Origin: Planctomonas psychrotolerans | GTDB taxonomy: Bacteria > Actinomycetota > Actinomycetes > Actinomycetales > Microbacteriaceae | Reading direction: 5' to 3' | DNA: 64,000 nt | Assembly (NCBI RefSeq): GCF_008642235.1 | Contig: NZ_SJEV01000001.1 | Span: 2,002,400-2,066,399, forward strand | In this document: positions 51,918 through 61,474 of the stretch, one piece after another | How the letters are laid out: the number at the start of each line of letters is the position of its first letter | Position numbering within the stretch: the stretch's first letter is position 1 | Made by a program: the position numbers and the translations under genes | The notes under the pieces: generated by a model | The model's database searches: none | Told to the model about the DNA's origin: nothing | The model's input: only the letters and a program-made list of their open reading frames with translations

Positions 51918-52073
51918 ATGAAAATCATCCTCGTACTTCTCGCCATCTGGCTCCTGTTCTCCATCCTCGGCCTGGTCATCGAGGGCCTGCTCTGGCTCGC
52001 CGTCATCGGCATCGTGCTCGCCGCCGCGACCGTGATCTGGGGTATGGTCAAGCGCAAGAGCCGCGCCCACTGA
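51918..52073 (+). CDS. Small membrane protein, 51 aa
   Basis: MKIILVLLAIWLLFSILGL, then a second hydrophobic stretch and a basic end (MVKRKSRAH). It probably has one or two membrane helices with the tail in the cytoplasm. Too short for many gene callers. Family not recognised; similar hydrophobic small proteins are common in actinobacteria. It directly follows repeat array 3. Confidence 0.7.
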   Translation: MKIILVLLAIWLLFSILGLVIEGLLWLAVIGIVLAAATVIWGMVKRKSRAH

Positions 52074-52271
52074 GCCGCGCATAACCGCGCACATCGCGCG
52101 CGGGGGCCTTTTCCCGTAGCGGGAATCGCCCCCGAAGGTGGGACTGAGAGGATCCCCCACGCTCCAGTAGCGTGAGGGATGAGCATGCGGTGATCGAATT
52201 GCCGCTCTCGGGCGGTGCCGCAGACCGGGGGGTCGGGCGTCGCTCCTTTTCCGTTCCAGGGGGGCGTGACG

Positions 52272-55200
52272 ATGCGCAATGCGGTCGTGCGATCGGTAAC
52301 GAAATACAAGGCATTCCTCGCGAATGTGCTGGTGGCGACCTTCGTGTCGGGGATGTTCGTCGCACCGATGGCGATGCCCGACCGGGTGCTCGCGGGTACC
52401 TATGAGAACGGCTCATCGGCCATCGCCCTCGACGGCTCGTGGTCCACGGTCTCGTCGGGATACGACAGCGGCGGCTCGCATTCCCGCATGGACAGCGCGG
52501 GCGGCGCCGAGTTGTCCTTCACGGGAACCGGCGTGCGGTGGATAGCCCGCACGAACGGCTACGCCGGCATGGCGGACGTCTACCTCGACGGCACTCTGGT
52601 GCAGACGGTGGACCTGTACACGAAGTCCGCCGTGTACCGATCGATCGTCTTCGACTCCGGTGACCTCACCCCGGGCGATCACACCCTGCGCATCGAGCGC
52701 AAAGGCGTCAAGAACACCGCCTCCACGGGCACCAACATCTTCCTCGACAGCATCGTCGTGAACGACGCACCCGTGCTCTCGGGTGTCTACGAGAACGGCT
52801 CCGCACCGCTCGTGATGTCCGGGCCCTGGTTCACGGTGACCTCCGGGTCCGACAGCGGGGGATCGCACGCCCGCATCAGCTCCGCAGGCGCGGCCGATCT
52901 CCGCTTCTCCGGAACGAGCGTGCGCTGGACGGCACGCACCACCAGCTACGCGGGCATCGCCGACGTCTACATCGACGGCGCGCTGGCGAAGTCGGTCGAC
53001 CTGTACTCCGCGACCGCCGGATACCGGGTGGTCGTCTTCGACTCCGGTCCGCTCGAGCGGGGCGAGCACAGCATCCGCGTGCAGTACACGGGCAACAAGA
53101 ACCCCGCGTCCACGGGCCGGAACATCTTCCTCGACGGGATCGTGGTGCTCGACGCGCCGGTGGAAGCCGGCACGTACGAAGACGGCGACAAGGCCATGAC
53201 CCTGACCGGATCGTGGTCGACCGTCGCCTCGGGCTACGACAGCGGCGGCTCCTACGGACGGCTAAGTGGAGTCGGATCGGCGCAGCTCAAGTTCACCGGT
53301 ACGAGCGTGCGCTGGATCTCCCGCACCAACAACTATGCGGGCATGGCCACCGTGCACGTCGACGGCAAGCAAGTTGCCACGGTGGACCTCTACTCGGCCA
53401 CCACCGCCTACCGCGCCGTCGTGTTCGATTCCGGCACGCTCGTGCCGGGGGAGCACACGATCCGCATCGAGCCGACCGGTACGCGCAATTCGGCATCCAC
53501 CGGCGCCGGCGTCTTCCTCGACAGCATCGTGGTGAAGGACACGCCCGTGCCCGAGGGCACCCACGAGAACGGCACCCCGTCGATCGTGCTCGGCGGCCCC
53601 TGGTACACGGTTCCCTCCAGCTACGACAGCGGCGGAAGCCACACCCGTCTCGACGCCCCCGGCACCGCCGAACTGCGGTTCGCCGGCACCAGCGTGCGCT
53701 GGATTTCCCGCACGAACAGCTACGCGGGCACCGCCACCGTGTCGATCGACGGCCTCCGGATGGCGACGGTCGACCTGTACTCGAAGACCGCCGCCTATCG
53801 TGCGACGGTGTTCGACTCCGGGCCTCTCGATCGCGGCGAGCACACCCTCCGCATCGAGTACACCGGCCTCAAGAACCCCGCTTCCACCGGCAAGAACATC
53901 TACCTCGACAGCGTGGTCGTCGCGGATGCACCCGCGGCGATCGGCACGCACGAGGACGGTTCCGCGGTGATCGCGGCGGCGGGCAGCTGGTCCACCGTCG
54001 CCTCCGGCAACGACAGCGGGGGAAGCCACGCACGCCTCAGCAGCTCGGGCTCGGCGCAACTGAAGTTCGACGGCACCAGCGTGAAGTGGGTGTCGCGCAC
54101 CAACGACTACGCCGGCATCGCGAACGTGTACGTCGACGGCGTCAAGGTCAGAACGGTGGATCTCTACTCGGCATCCCCGGTCTTCCAGGCCGTGGTCTTC
54201 GACTCCGGGGTGCTCGACCCCGGCGAGCACACCATCCGCATCGAGCGGAGCGGAACGCGCAACCCCGCCTCCACCGGCACGAGCATCTTCCTCGACGCGT
54301 TCGTGGTGTCGAACGCGCTCGCCGCGGTGATCACCGACGCCCACGCGTCCGGCACCTATGACAGCGAATCGGAGGCGATCGCCTACAGCCGAACCTGGCG
54401 CAGCGTGAGCTCCTACCTCGACTACGGGGGCTCCTACAAGGTCAGCGGTGACGGTCTCGCATCGGCGCGATTCGACTTCGAGGGCACCGGTATCCGATGG
54501 GTCACCCGCACGAACCACTACTCCGGCATCGCGAAGGTCTACCTCGACGGTCAGTACGTGCGCGATGTGGATCTCTACACCGCCACCCGCACGGACCAGA
54601 ACGTGGTCTTCGAGCGGACCGGTCTCGCGCAGGGTCCGCATTCCCTCGTGATCGAGCGCACCGGTGCGAAGAGCGCCGCGTCCACCGGCCGTGACGTCTC
54701 GGTCGACGCGTTCGTCGTGACCGACAGCACCGCGCCGGATGCGCCCGCCGCGCCGTCGCTCGTTCCCGAGCGCAAGGGCATCAGGGTCGACTGGACGCCC
54801 TCGCCGGCGTCCGACCTCACCGAGTACCGGCTCTACCGGGCGGGGGTGAACGGTTCGTACTCGGTGCTGCACACCTTCCCGCCCGCGGAACGCTCCATCC
54901 TCGACGTCGGACTGACGGCGAACGCCGCATACTCCTACCGGCTCACCGCCGTCGACTCGAGCGGCAACGAGTCCGCACCATCGCGGGTGGCGTCGGCGGC
55001 CGCGCCCGCCGCGGCACCGGTGTCCGCCGGACGGTACGCAAGCTGCCCGACCGCCACCGTGCGCGTCAGCACCAACCGGGAGTTCACGGCGGCCCTGGCG
55101 GGCGCCACCGCCGGTGACGTGATCGTGCTGGCCCCCGGCACGTACGGCGCGAACTTCGACCTCACGGCATCCGGCACCGCGGGCAAGCCGATCTGGATCT

Positions 55201-55943
55201 GCGGATCCCGCTCGGTGGTGCTCGACGGGGGTGACCACCGTGCCGGCTACGGATTCCAGCTGACCGGGTCGTCGAACGTGGTGCTCACCGGGATGAGCAT
55301 CCGCAACGTGAAGAAGGGCGTCATGGTCGTGAAGGGCTCGGCCGTCACCGTCTCCGACCTCTCGGTGTCCACCATCGGTGAGGAGGCGATCCACCTCCGC
55401 ACCAACACGACCGACAGCTTCGTGGTCGGCAACACCATCACCCGCACCGGACTGCACACACCCGAGTACGGCGAAGGCGTGTACGTGGGGACGGACCCGT
55501 CGAACTGGTGCGCCTTCTCGGCCTGCCAACCCGACCGCAGCAACCGCAACTCGGTGCTGTCGAACGTGATCAGCGCGACTACGGCAGAGGGCATCGAGGC
55601 GAAGCCGGGTACCGAGGGTGGCTGGCTGCGCGGTAACACCATCGACGGATCCGCCCTGAACACGGCGTTCGCCTGGTCGTGGATCTCGGTCAGCGGCAAC
55701 GACTACATCGTCGAGGGCAACGTCGGCACTAACTCGCCCGAAGACGGCATCAAGTCGGTCGAGGTGTCGACGGTGCCCGGATGGGGCAGGAACAACGTAT
55801 TCGTCGCCAACTCCGCGACCAACGTCAATGGTGCCTTCTACGGGGTGCGGATCACCACGAAGGGCACCGGCGCCATCGTCGGCTGCGACAACACCCTCTC
55901 GGGCGCCGGCGCCGGTGTGACGAACGTTCCCTGCCAGAAGTAG
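52272..55943 (+). CDS. Large secreted repeat protein with beta-helix domain
   Basis: 1223 aa. Signal sequence at about 1-41 (NVLVATFVSGMFVAPMAMPD). Six tandem repeats start at residues 42, 171, 300, 429, 558 and 694, the first five exactly 129 aa apart. Each carries GTYENG, then RWxxRTNxYAG, DVDLY, and STGxxxxLDxxVV: a beta-sandwich, carbohydrate-binding-like pattern. A fibronectin type III domain at about 821-912, then a parallel beta-helix at about 925-1223, follow. It probably binds or acts on a polysaccharide outside the cell. Start: ATG after AGGGGGG. No LPxTG anchor. Confidence 0.87.
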   Translation: MRNAVVRSVTKYKAFLANVLVATFVSGMFVAPMAMPDRVLAGTYENGSSAIALDGSWSTVSSGYDSGGSHSRMDSAGGAELSFTGTGVRWIARTNGYAGMADVYLDGTLVQTVDLYTKSAVYRSIVFDSGDLTPGDHTLRIERKGVKNTASTGTNIFLDSIVVNDAPVLSGVYENGSAPLVMSGPWFTVTSGSDSGGSHARISSAGAADLRFSGTSVRWTARTTSYAGIADVYIDGALAKSVDLYSATAGYRVVVFDSGPLERGEHSIRVQYTGNKNPASTGRNIFLDGIVVLDAPVEAGTYEDGDKAMTLTGSWSTVASGYDSGGSYGRLSGVGSAQLKFTGTSVRWISRTNNYAGMATVHVDGKQVATVDLYSATTAYRAVVFDSGTLVPGEHTIRIEPTGTRNSASTGAGVFLDSIVVKDTPVPEGTHENGTPSIVLGGPWYTVPSSYDSGGSHTRLDAPGTAELRFAGTSVRWISRTNSYAGTATVSIDGLRMATVDLYSKTAAYRATVFDSGPLDRGEHTLRIEYTGLKNPASTGKNIYLDSVVVADAPAAIGTHEDGSAVIAAAGSWSTVASGNDSGGSHARLSSSGSAQLKFDGTSVKWVSRTNDYAGIANVYVDGVKVRTVDLYSASPVFQAVVFDSGVLDPGEHTIRIERSGTRNPASTGTSIFLDAFVVSNALAAVITDAHASGTYDSESEAIAYSRTWRSVSSYLDYGGSYKVSGDGLASARFDFEGTGIRWVTRTNHYSGIAKVYLDGQYVRDVDLYTATRTDQNVVFERTGLAQGPHSLVIERTGAKSAASTGRDVSVDAFVVTDSTAPDAPAAPSLVPERKGIRVDWTPSPASDLTEYRLYRAGVNGSYSVLHTFPPAERSILDVGLTANAAYSYRLTAVDSSGNESAPSRVASAAAPAAAPVSAGRYASCPTATVRVSTNREFTAALAGATAGDVIVLAPGTYGANFDLTASGTAGKPIWICGSRSVVLDGGDHRAGYGFQLTGSSNVVLTGMSIRNVKKGVMVVKGSAVTVSDLSVSTIGEEAIHLRTNTTDSFVVGNTITRTGLHTPEYGEGVYVGTDPSNWCAFSACQPDRSNRNSVLSNVISATTAEGIEAKPGTEGGWLRGNTIDGSALNTAFAWSWISVSGNDYIVEGNVGTNSPEDGIKSVEVSTVPGWGRNNVFVANSATNVNGAFYGVRITTKGTGAIVGCDNTLSGAGAGVTNVPCQK
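52395..54728 (+). repeat. Six tandem 387-bp coding repeats
   Basis: Starts at 52395, 52782, 53169, 53556, 53943 and about 54351. The first five are spaced exactly 387 bp; the last is offset by a 21-bp insertion and is the most divergent. They encode the 129-aa domains of the large secreted protein. Confidence 0.9.
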
Positions 55944-56006
55944 CGCCGCCGCCGCCCGCTCCCGTCATCCTGTGGTGGCGGCGGGCGCAGGCGGGGCGCG
56001 AGTCCC

Positions 56007-57170
56007 TCAGGGAACGACGCGGACGCCGTCCTTCCAGACCGCGCGGGTGAGCGGAACGCCGGGGCGGTAGGCGAGCGACGCGACCGAGGGCGCGTCGAGC
56101 ACCTGGAGGTCGGCGCGCGCGCCGACGCCGAGGTGCCCCACCGAGCCCGGCCCGGATGCGCGGCGCAGGGCCGTCGCACCACCGAGGGTCGCGGCGCGCA
56201 CCGCCTCCTCGACGCTCAGCCCCATCTGCAGCACGGCGGTCGTCACGGCGAACGGCATCGACGTCGTGTACGACGTGCCCGGATTGCAGTTGCTCGCGAG
56301 GGCGATCGTGGCACCCGCATCGAGCAGGGCGCGGGCCGGCCCGAACGGCTGGCGGGTGCAGAGGTCGCAGGCCGGCAGCAGGGTGGCGACCGTGGTCGAG
56401 GAGGCGAGGGCGTCGATGTCGGCGTCGTCGAGGTGGTTGCAGTGGTCCACACTGGCCGCGCCGAGCTCCACCGCGAGCCGTGCACCCGGGCCGGAGCCGA
56501 GCTGGTTGCCGTGCACCCGCAACCCGAGTCCCGCAGCGGCGCCCACGGTGAGCACGCGGCGGGCCGCGTGGTCGTCGAACGCGCCCCGCTCGACGAACAC
56601 GTCGATCCAGGACACGTGCGGACGCACCGCCTCGAGCATCGGTCCCGTCACCAGGTCGACGTACTCGGCGGTTTCTGCCCCCTCCGGCACCACGTGCGCG
56701 CCGAGGAACGTCACATCGTCGGCGACCTCGGCCGCGATGCGCGCGGATCGCAACTCGTTCTGCACGTCGAGGCCGTAGCCCGTCTTCGTCTCGAGCCACG
56801 TGGTGCCCGCGGCGAGAGCCTCGGCCCTCAACCGCCGCACGGTTCCACGCAACTCCTCGTCGGTGGCGGCGCGCGTGGCGCGCACCGTGGACTGGATGCC
56901 ACCGGCGGTGTACGGCGCACCGGTCAGGCGCGCCTCGAACTCGGCGGTGCGGTCGCCCGCGAAGACGAGGTGGCTGTGCGAGTCCACCCAACCGGGAAGC
57001 ACGGCGCGCCCCTGCACGGAGGTGACGGTGTCCGCGGCGGGCGCGTGCCGTCGGTCACCCAGCCAGGCGACGCGTCCTGCCTCGATCACGAGGGCGGCGT
57101 CGCGGCGTCGCGCACGGTCGGGCTCGTTACCCGTGAGTTCACCGATGTCGGTGATCAGTTCGCTGGTCAT
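56007..57170 (-). CDS. hutI: Imidazolonepropionase
   Basis: 387 aa. Amidohydrolase fold: DSHSHLVFAGDR (metal His pair), HVVPEGAE, GLRVHGNQLG, DHCNHL, and SNCNPGTSYTTSM, which is diagnostic for HutI. It opens the imidazolone ring to formiminoglutamate. Last gene of the hut operon. ATG overlaps the hutF stop (TAATG). Confidence 0.95.
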   Translation of the reverse strand: MTSELITDIGELTGNEPDRARRRDAALVIEAGRVAWLGDRRHAPAADTVTSVQGRAVLPGWVDSHSHLVFAGDRTAEFEARLTGAPYTAGGIQSTVRATRAATDEELRGTVRRLRAEALAAGTTWLETKTGYGLDVQNELRSARIAAEVADDVTFLGAHVVPEGAETAEYVDLVTGPMLEAVRPHVSWIDVFVERGAFDDHAARRVLTVGAAAGLGLRVHGNQLGSGPGARLAVELGAASVDHCNHLDDADIDALASSTTVATLLPACDLCTRQPFGPARALLDAGATIALASNCNPGTSYTTSMPFAVTTAVLQMGLSVEEAVRAATLGGATALRRASGPGSVGHLGVGARADLQVLDAPSVASLAYRPGVPLTRAVWKDGVRVVP

Positions 57171-58501
57171 TACTCGATTCCGTTCATCGCGTCGAACTCG
57201 GCGAGCACCGCGGCGTACGCGGCGGACAGGTCGTCGCGCGCCCGCGCATCCACCCGGCGCCCGCCCACGTAGACGGCGAGTATGTCGGCCGCGGTCGCGC
57301 TGAGCACCAGCTGCTCCGGTGCCGAGCCCACGGTGCGCACGGATGCCGCGTCGAGCTCGACGAGGTCGAGCGGTTCGCCCACGCCGAGGGTCCCGCGACC
57401 GAGGCCCAACGAGCGGTACCCGGCGCCGGTGCCCGCGACGAGGAGGTCGGCCGGCGAGAACCTGCCCCGGCGACCGGATCCGAGGCGTTCCCCGGCCTCC
57501 AGCCCCCGAAGCTCGAGGAGCGGGTCGATGACGGCGTTCTGGTCGGAGCCGATCGCGATCGTGCACCCCGCCGCGGCGAGGTCGACCGCCGGGCCGATGC
57601 CGTCGCCGAGGTCCGCCTCGGTGGTCGGGCACATCACCACGGTCACGCCGGCCCGGCCGAGCGCGGCGATGTCGTCGGCGGTGAGATGGGTGGCGTGCAC
57701 CACGGAGAGTCGCGGGCCGAGCGCACCGAGCGCGTCGAGTACCGCGGTGGGGGTGATGCCGTAGGCGGCGCGCACGTCGTCGTTCTCCCGCGGCTGCTCG
57801 GAGAGGTGCATGTGCAGCGGCACCTCGGCGGGGAGGCCCGCGAGCACCGCCGCGATCGCATCGGGGTGCACCGCCCGGAGGGAGTGGATCGCCGCACCGA
57901 GCGTCGCGAGCCCGCTCGGTGAGGCGGCGCGGACGCGGTCGCGAAGCGCGTGCCAACGATCGAGCCAGGCGGCGGCGCTGCCGTCGCCGAAGCGGCGTTG
58001 CGCGGCGGAGAGCGGCGTGCCGATGCCGCCGTCGAGGTAGCAGGTGTCGAGCAGGGTGAGTCGGATCCCCACCTCCTCGGCGGCCGAGACGAGCGCGAGT
58101 TCCATGTCGTGGTCGGGGTACGGGCTGCCGTCGGGCCGGTGGTGCACGTAGGTGAACTCGCCGACCGCCGTGAATCCGCTCGCCACCATCTCCCGGAACA
58201 CCGCGACGGCGAGGCGCCGGTACCGGTCGGGCGTGAGTGCGCCGGCCGCGTCGTACATCCGCTCGCGCCACGCCCAGAAGTCGCCGCCATCGCCGTGCGT
58301 GCGGCCGCGCAGCACCCGGTGGAACAGGTGCGAATGCGCGTTCGCGAACCCCGGCACGGCGGTGCTCACGCGCACATCGGATGCGTGCGCGGGCACACCG
58401 ACCTCGTGTGCGGTGATCATCCCACGCTCATCGGCGCGCACCCGCACACCGGAGCGCAGCTCGTCCCCGACGAGGAGGCGCTCGCACCAGAACGAGATCA
58501 C
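57170..58501 (-). CDS. hutF: Formimidoylglutamate deiminase
   Basis: 443 aa. AHSHLFHRVLRGRTH, HMHLSEQPREN, HATHL, and GSDQNAVIDPL are HutF signatures. It converts formiminoglutamate to N-formylglutamate and ammonia, so a deformylase should follow. GTG start overlapping the upstream gene (GTGA). Confidence 0.94.
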   Translation of the reverse strand: MISFWCERLLVGDELRSGVRVRADERGMITAHEVGVPAHASDVRVSTAVPGFANAHSHLFHRVLRGRTHGDGGDFWAWRERMYDAAGALTPDRYRRLAVAVFREMVASGFTAVGEFTYVHHRPDGSPYPDHDMELALVSAAEEVGIRLTLLDTCYLDGGIGTPLSAAQRRFGDGSAAAWLDRWHALRDRVRAASPSGLATLGAAIHSLRAVHPDAIAAVLAGLPAEVPLHMHLSEQPRENDDVRAAYGITPTAVLDALGALGPRLSVVHATHLTADDIAALGRAGVTVVMCPTTEADLGDGIGPAVDLAAAGCTIAIGSDQNAVIDPLLELRGLEAGERLGSGRRGRFSPADLLVAGTGAGYRSLGLGRGTLGVGEPLDLVELDAASVRTVGSAPEQLVLSATAADILAVYVGGRRVDARARDDLSAAYAAVLAEFDAMNGIE

Positions 58502-59706
58502 AGCAGGTCCCGCAGCACGGTGACGAGTGCGGCCACCCCGGCCTCGCAGTCGTCGTCGGTCGCGCCCTCCTCGGGTGCGTGCGAGACGCCCGTCGGGTTC
58601 CGCACGAACAGCATGGCCGTCGGCACCAGTGACGCGAGGATGCCGGCGTCGTGTCCGGCACCCGTGGGGAGCACGGGCGCACCGCCGAGCACCGCCGACA
58701 TCCGGTCGCGCAGGGCGGGATCGAACACGACCTCCCCGCCGTACGACTCCTCGACGATCTCGATCTCGCAGCCCTCACGTGCGGCGGCGTCCCGGGCAGC
58801 GACCCCGATGTCGGCGACCGCGGCGCGCGTGTCCTCGTCGTTCGAGCCGCGCACGTCGAGCCAGGCGGTCACCTGCGACGGGATCACGTTCGTGCCGCCC
58901 GGCACCGGCTCGATGCGGCCGAAGGTGGCGCGCACGGTCGGGCTCGCCGCGGCCACCGTTCGTGCGGAGAGGATGGCCTCGGCGGCCACGACCATCGGGT
59001 CTCGGCGGTCGGCGATCGCGGTGGTGCCCGCATGGTTGCCCTGACCGCGCACGCGCACCCGCCAGCGACCGTGCGCGAGGATGCTCGACGCCACGCCGAT
59101 CGCGGCGCCCGCATTCACAAGACCGATGCCCTGCTCCACGTGCAGCTCGACGAAGACACCGATCCGTCCGAGCGCCTCCCGGTCGACCCCGAGGTGCGCC
59201 ACGTCGAGGCCGAAGGCGGCGGCCCGGTCGGCGAAGGTGCCGCCGTCGGCGTCGGTGAGCGCGGCGGCACGCTCCGGCGCGATCGCGCCCGACAGCAGCC
59301 GGGAGCCGAGGCAGGCGACCCCGAACCGGGATCCCTCCTCCTCGGCGAAGACGACGACCGCGAACGGCCGACCGGGCGTCACCCCGTCGGCCTGCAGGGC
59401 GGCGACCGCGGCGAGGGCGCTCACCACGCCGAGGGGGCCGTCGAGCGCGCCGCCACCGGGCACCGAGTCGAGGTGGCTGCCGGTGATCACCGCGTCGGGG
59501 CCGGGCGCGCCCCACCACGCCCAGATGTTCCCGTTCCGGTCGGTCTCCAGGCCGAGGCCGAGGGCGCTCGCGCGCTCGGTGAACCACTCCCGCAGCTCCC
59601 GCTCCGCGGGGTCGAACACATGCCGCGAGTACCCGCCGCGGTGCGCGTCACGACCGACCCCATCGATCTCGCGCAGCAGCGTCGTCGCGGATCGCATCGG
59701 CGTCAT
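58498..59706 (-). CDS. M20 family amidohydrolase (allantoate/carbamoyl-amino acid hydrolase type)
   Basis: 402 aa. Metal motifs [30 protein letters not shown], and GHDAGI near the end are those of the allantoate amidohydrolase/N-carbamoylase group. It sits between hutU and hutF with ATGA/GTGA overlaps on both sides, so it belongs to histidine breakdown. One reading is that it removes the formyl group of N-formylglutamate, replacing HutG. Allantoate itself is unlikely in this context. Confidence 0.87.
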   Translation of the reverse strand: MTPMRSATTLLREIDGVGRDAHRGGYSRHVFDPAERELREWFTERASALGLGLETDRNGNIWAWWGAPGPDAVITGSHLDSVPGGGALDGPLGVVSALAAVAALQADGVTPGRPFAVVVFAEEEGSRFGVACLGSRLLSGAIAPERAAALTDADGGTFADRAAAFGLDVAHLGVDREALGRIGVFVELHVEQGIGLVNAGAAIGVASSILAHGRWRVRVRGQGNHAGTTAIADRRDPMVVAAEAILSARTVAAASPTVRATFGRIEPVPGGTNVIPSQVTAWLDVRGSNDEDTRAAVADIGVAARDAAAREGCEIEIVEESYGGEVVFDPALRDRMSAVLGGAPVLPTGAGHDAGILASLVPTAMLFVRNPTGVSHAPEEGATDDDCEAGVAALVTVLRDLL

Positions 59707-61385
59707 CGCGGTTCCCCGCCTTCCTCCATCGGCACCCGGAGTCCGCGCTCGTGGGCGACCTCGCGCGCCCGGTCGTAGCCCGCGTCGACGTGGCGCATCA
59801 CGCCGGTGCCCGGGTCGTTCACCAGCACGCGCGCGATCTTCTCCGCCGCGAGGTCGGTGCCATCGGCCACCAGTACCTGGCCGGCGTGGATGGACCGGCC
59901 GATGCCCACGCCGCCACCGTGGTGCAACGACACCCAGGTGGCCCCGGATGCGGTGTTCAGCAGGGCGTTGAGAATGGGCCAGTCGGCGATGGCGTCCGAC
60001 CCGTCGAGCATCGCCTCGGTCTCCCGGTAGGGGGAGGCGACGGAGCCGGAGTCGAGGTGGTCGCGACCGATCACGATCGGTGCGCTGACCTGACCGGTGC
60101 GCACCAGCTCGTTGAAGGCGAGACCGGCGAGGTGGCGCTCCTGGTAGCCCAGCCAGCAGATGCGGGCGGGCAGGCCCTCGAACTGCACCTTGTCACCGGC
60201 GGCGGTGATCCACCGGCGGAGCTTCTCGTCGTCGGGGAAGAGTCGCAGGATTTCCTGGTCGGTGCGCGCGATGTCGGCGGGGTCGCCCGACAGCGCCACC
60301 CAGCGGAACGGCCCACGGCCCTCGGCGAACTGCGGCCGGATGTACGCGGGCACGAAGCCGGGGAAGTCGAACGCGTGATCGTACCCGCCGAGCTCCGCCT
60401 CGCGGCGGATCGAGTTGCCGTAGTCGAACACCTCGGCCCCGGCATCCTGCAGGTCGACCATCGCGGCCACCTGCTTGGCCATCGACGCGCGAGCGCGCTC
60501 GGTGAACCCGACCGGATCGGCCTCCGCCGCGGCGCGCCATTCCTCGACGGCAACACCCTCGGGCAGGTAGCTGAGCGGGTCGTGCGCGGAGGTCTGGTCG
60601 GTCACGATGTCCACGTCGGCGCGGCGGTCGCGTATCTCGGCGAACACGGTGGCGGCGTTCCCCACGAGACCCACGGAGAGCGCGCGCCTGTCCCTCTTCG
60701 CGGCGGTCACCCGGGCGAGCGCGTCGTCGAGGTCGTCGGCCAGCTCGTCGAGGTAGCCGTGGTCGATGCGGCGCCGGATGCGCGACGCGTCGACGTCCAC
60801 GATGAGCACCGCACCACCGTTCAGCGTGACGGCGAGCGGCTGCGCGCCGCCCATGCCGCCGGCGCCGCCGGTGAGGGTGATCGTGCCCGCGAGGGAACCG
60901 CCGAACCGCTTGTCCCCGATCGCGGCGAAGGTCTCGTACGTGCCCTGCAGGATGCCCTGCGTGCCGATGTAGATCCACGACCCGGCGGTCATCTGCCCGT
61001 ACATGGTGAGTCCGAGGTCTTCGAGCCGACGGAACTCCGGCCAGGTCGCCCAGTCGCCGACGAGGTTGGAGTTGGCGATGAGCACCCGCGGCGCCCACTC
61101 GTGGGTGCGGAACACGCCCACCGGCTTGCCCGACTGCACGAGCAGGGTCTCGTCCGCTTCCAGTCCCTCGAGGGTGCGCACGATCGCGTCGTAGGCCTCC
61201 CAGCTGCGTGCCGCGCGGCCGGTGCCGCCGTACACCACGAGATCCTCGGGTCGCTCGGCGACCTCCGCGTCGAGATTGTTCATGAGCATGCGGATGGCCG
61301 CCTCGGTCTGCCAGCTCTTCGCGGTGATATCGCTGCCGCGGGCGGCTCGGATGGTGCGGGACGGTGCGTCGGTCGGGGTCTTCAC
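59703..61385 (-). CDS. hutU: Urocanate hydratase
   Basis: 560 aa, usual size. NAD-binding region [39 protein letters not shown], and GWADWP-like [17 protein letters not shown] are diagnostic. It hydrates urocanate to imidazolonepropionate. GTG start after GAGGA. Overlaps the M20 gene by ATGA. Confidence 0.95.
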   Translation of the reverse strand: MKTPTDAPSRTIRAARGSDITAKSWQTEAAIRMLMNNLDAEVAERPEDLVVYGGTGRAARSWEAYDAIVRTLEGLEADETLLVQSGKPVGVFRTHEWAPRVLIANSNLVGDWATWPEFRRLEDLGLTMYGQMTAGSWIYIGTQGILQGTYETFAAIGDKRFGGSLAGTITLTGGAGGMGGAQPLAVTLNGGAVLIVDVDASRIRRRIDHGYLDELADDLDDALARVTAAKRDRRALSVGLVGNAATVFAEIRDRRADVDIVTDQTSAHDPLSYLPEGVAVEEWRAAAEADPVGFTERARASMAKQVAAMVDLQDAGAEVFDYGNSIRREAELGGYDHAFDFPGFVPAYIRPQFAEGRGPFRWVALSGDPADIARTDQEILRLFPDDEKLRRWITAAGDKVQFEGLPARICWLGYQERHLAGLAFNELVRTGQVSAPIVIGRDHLDSGSVASPYRETEAMLDGSDAIADWPILNALLNTASGATWVSLHHGGGVGIGRSIHAGQVLVADGTDLAAEKIARVLVNDPGTGVMRHVDAGYDRAREVAHERGLRVPMEEGGEPR

Positions 61386-61474
61386 GGGGGTCCTCGTTCG
61401 GTCGGTTTCAGCGGCGGAGCAGGGCGGGGTGGGCGTGGGGTCAGAATGCGGAAGCGGGATCCGCGCGGCGGTGT

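Noticed and set aside
55944-55990. Hairpin between the large repeat protein and hutI
   Set aside because: GCCGCC/GGCGGC pairing is imperfect with a long loop and no T-run; convergent genes make a terminator likely, but the sequence does not show it clearly.
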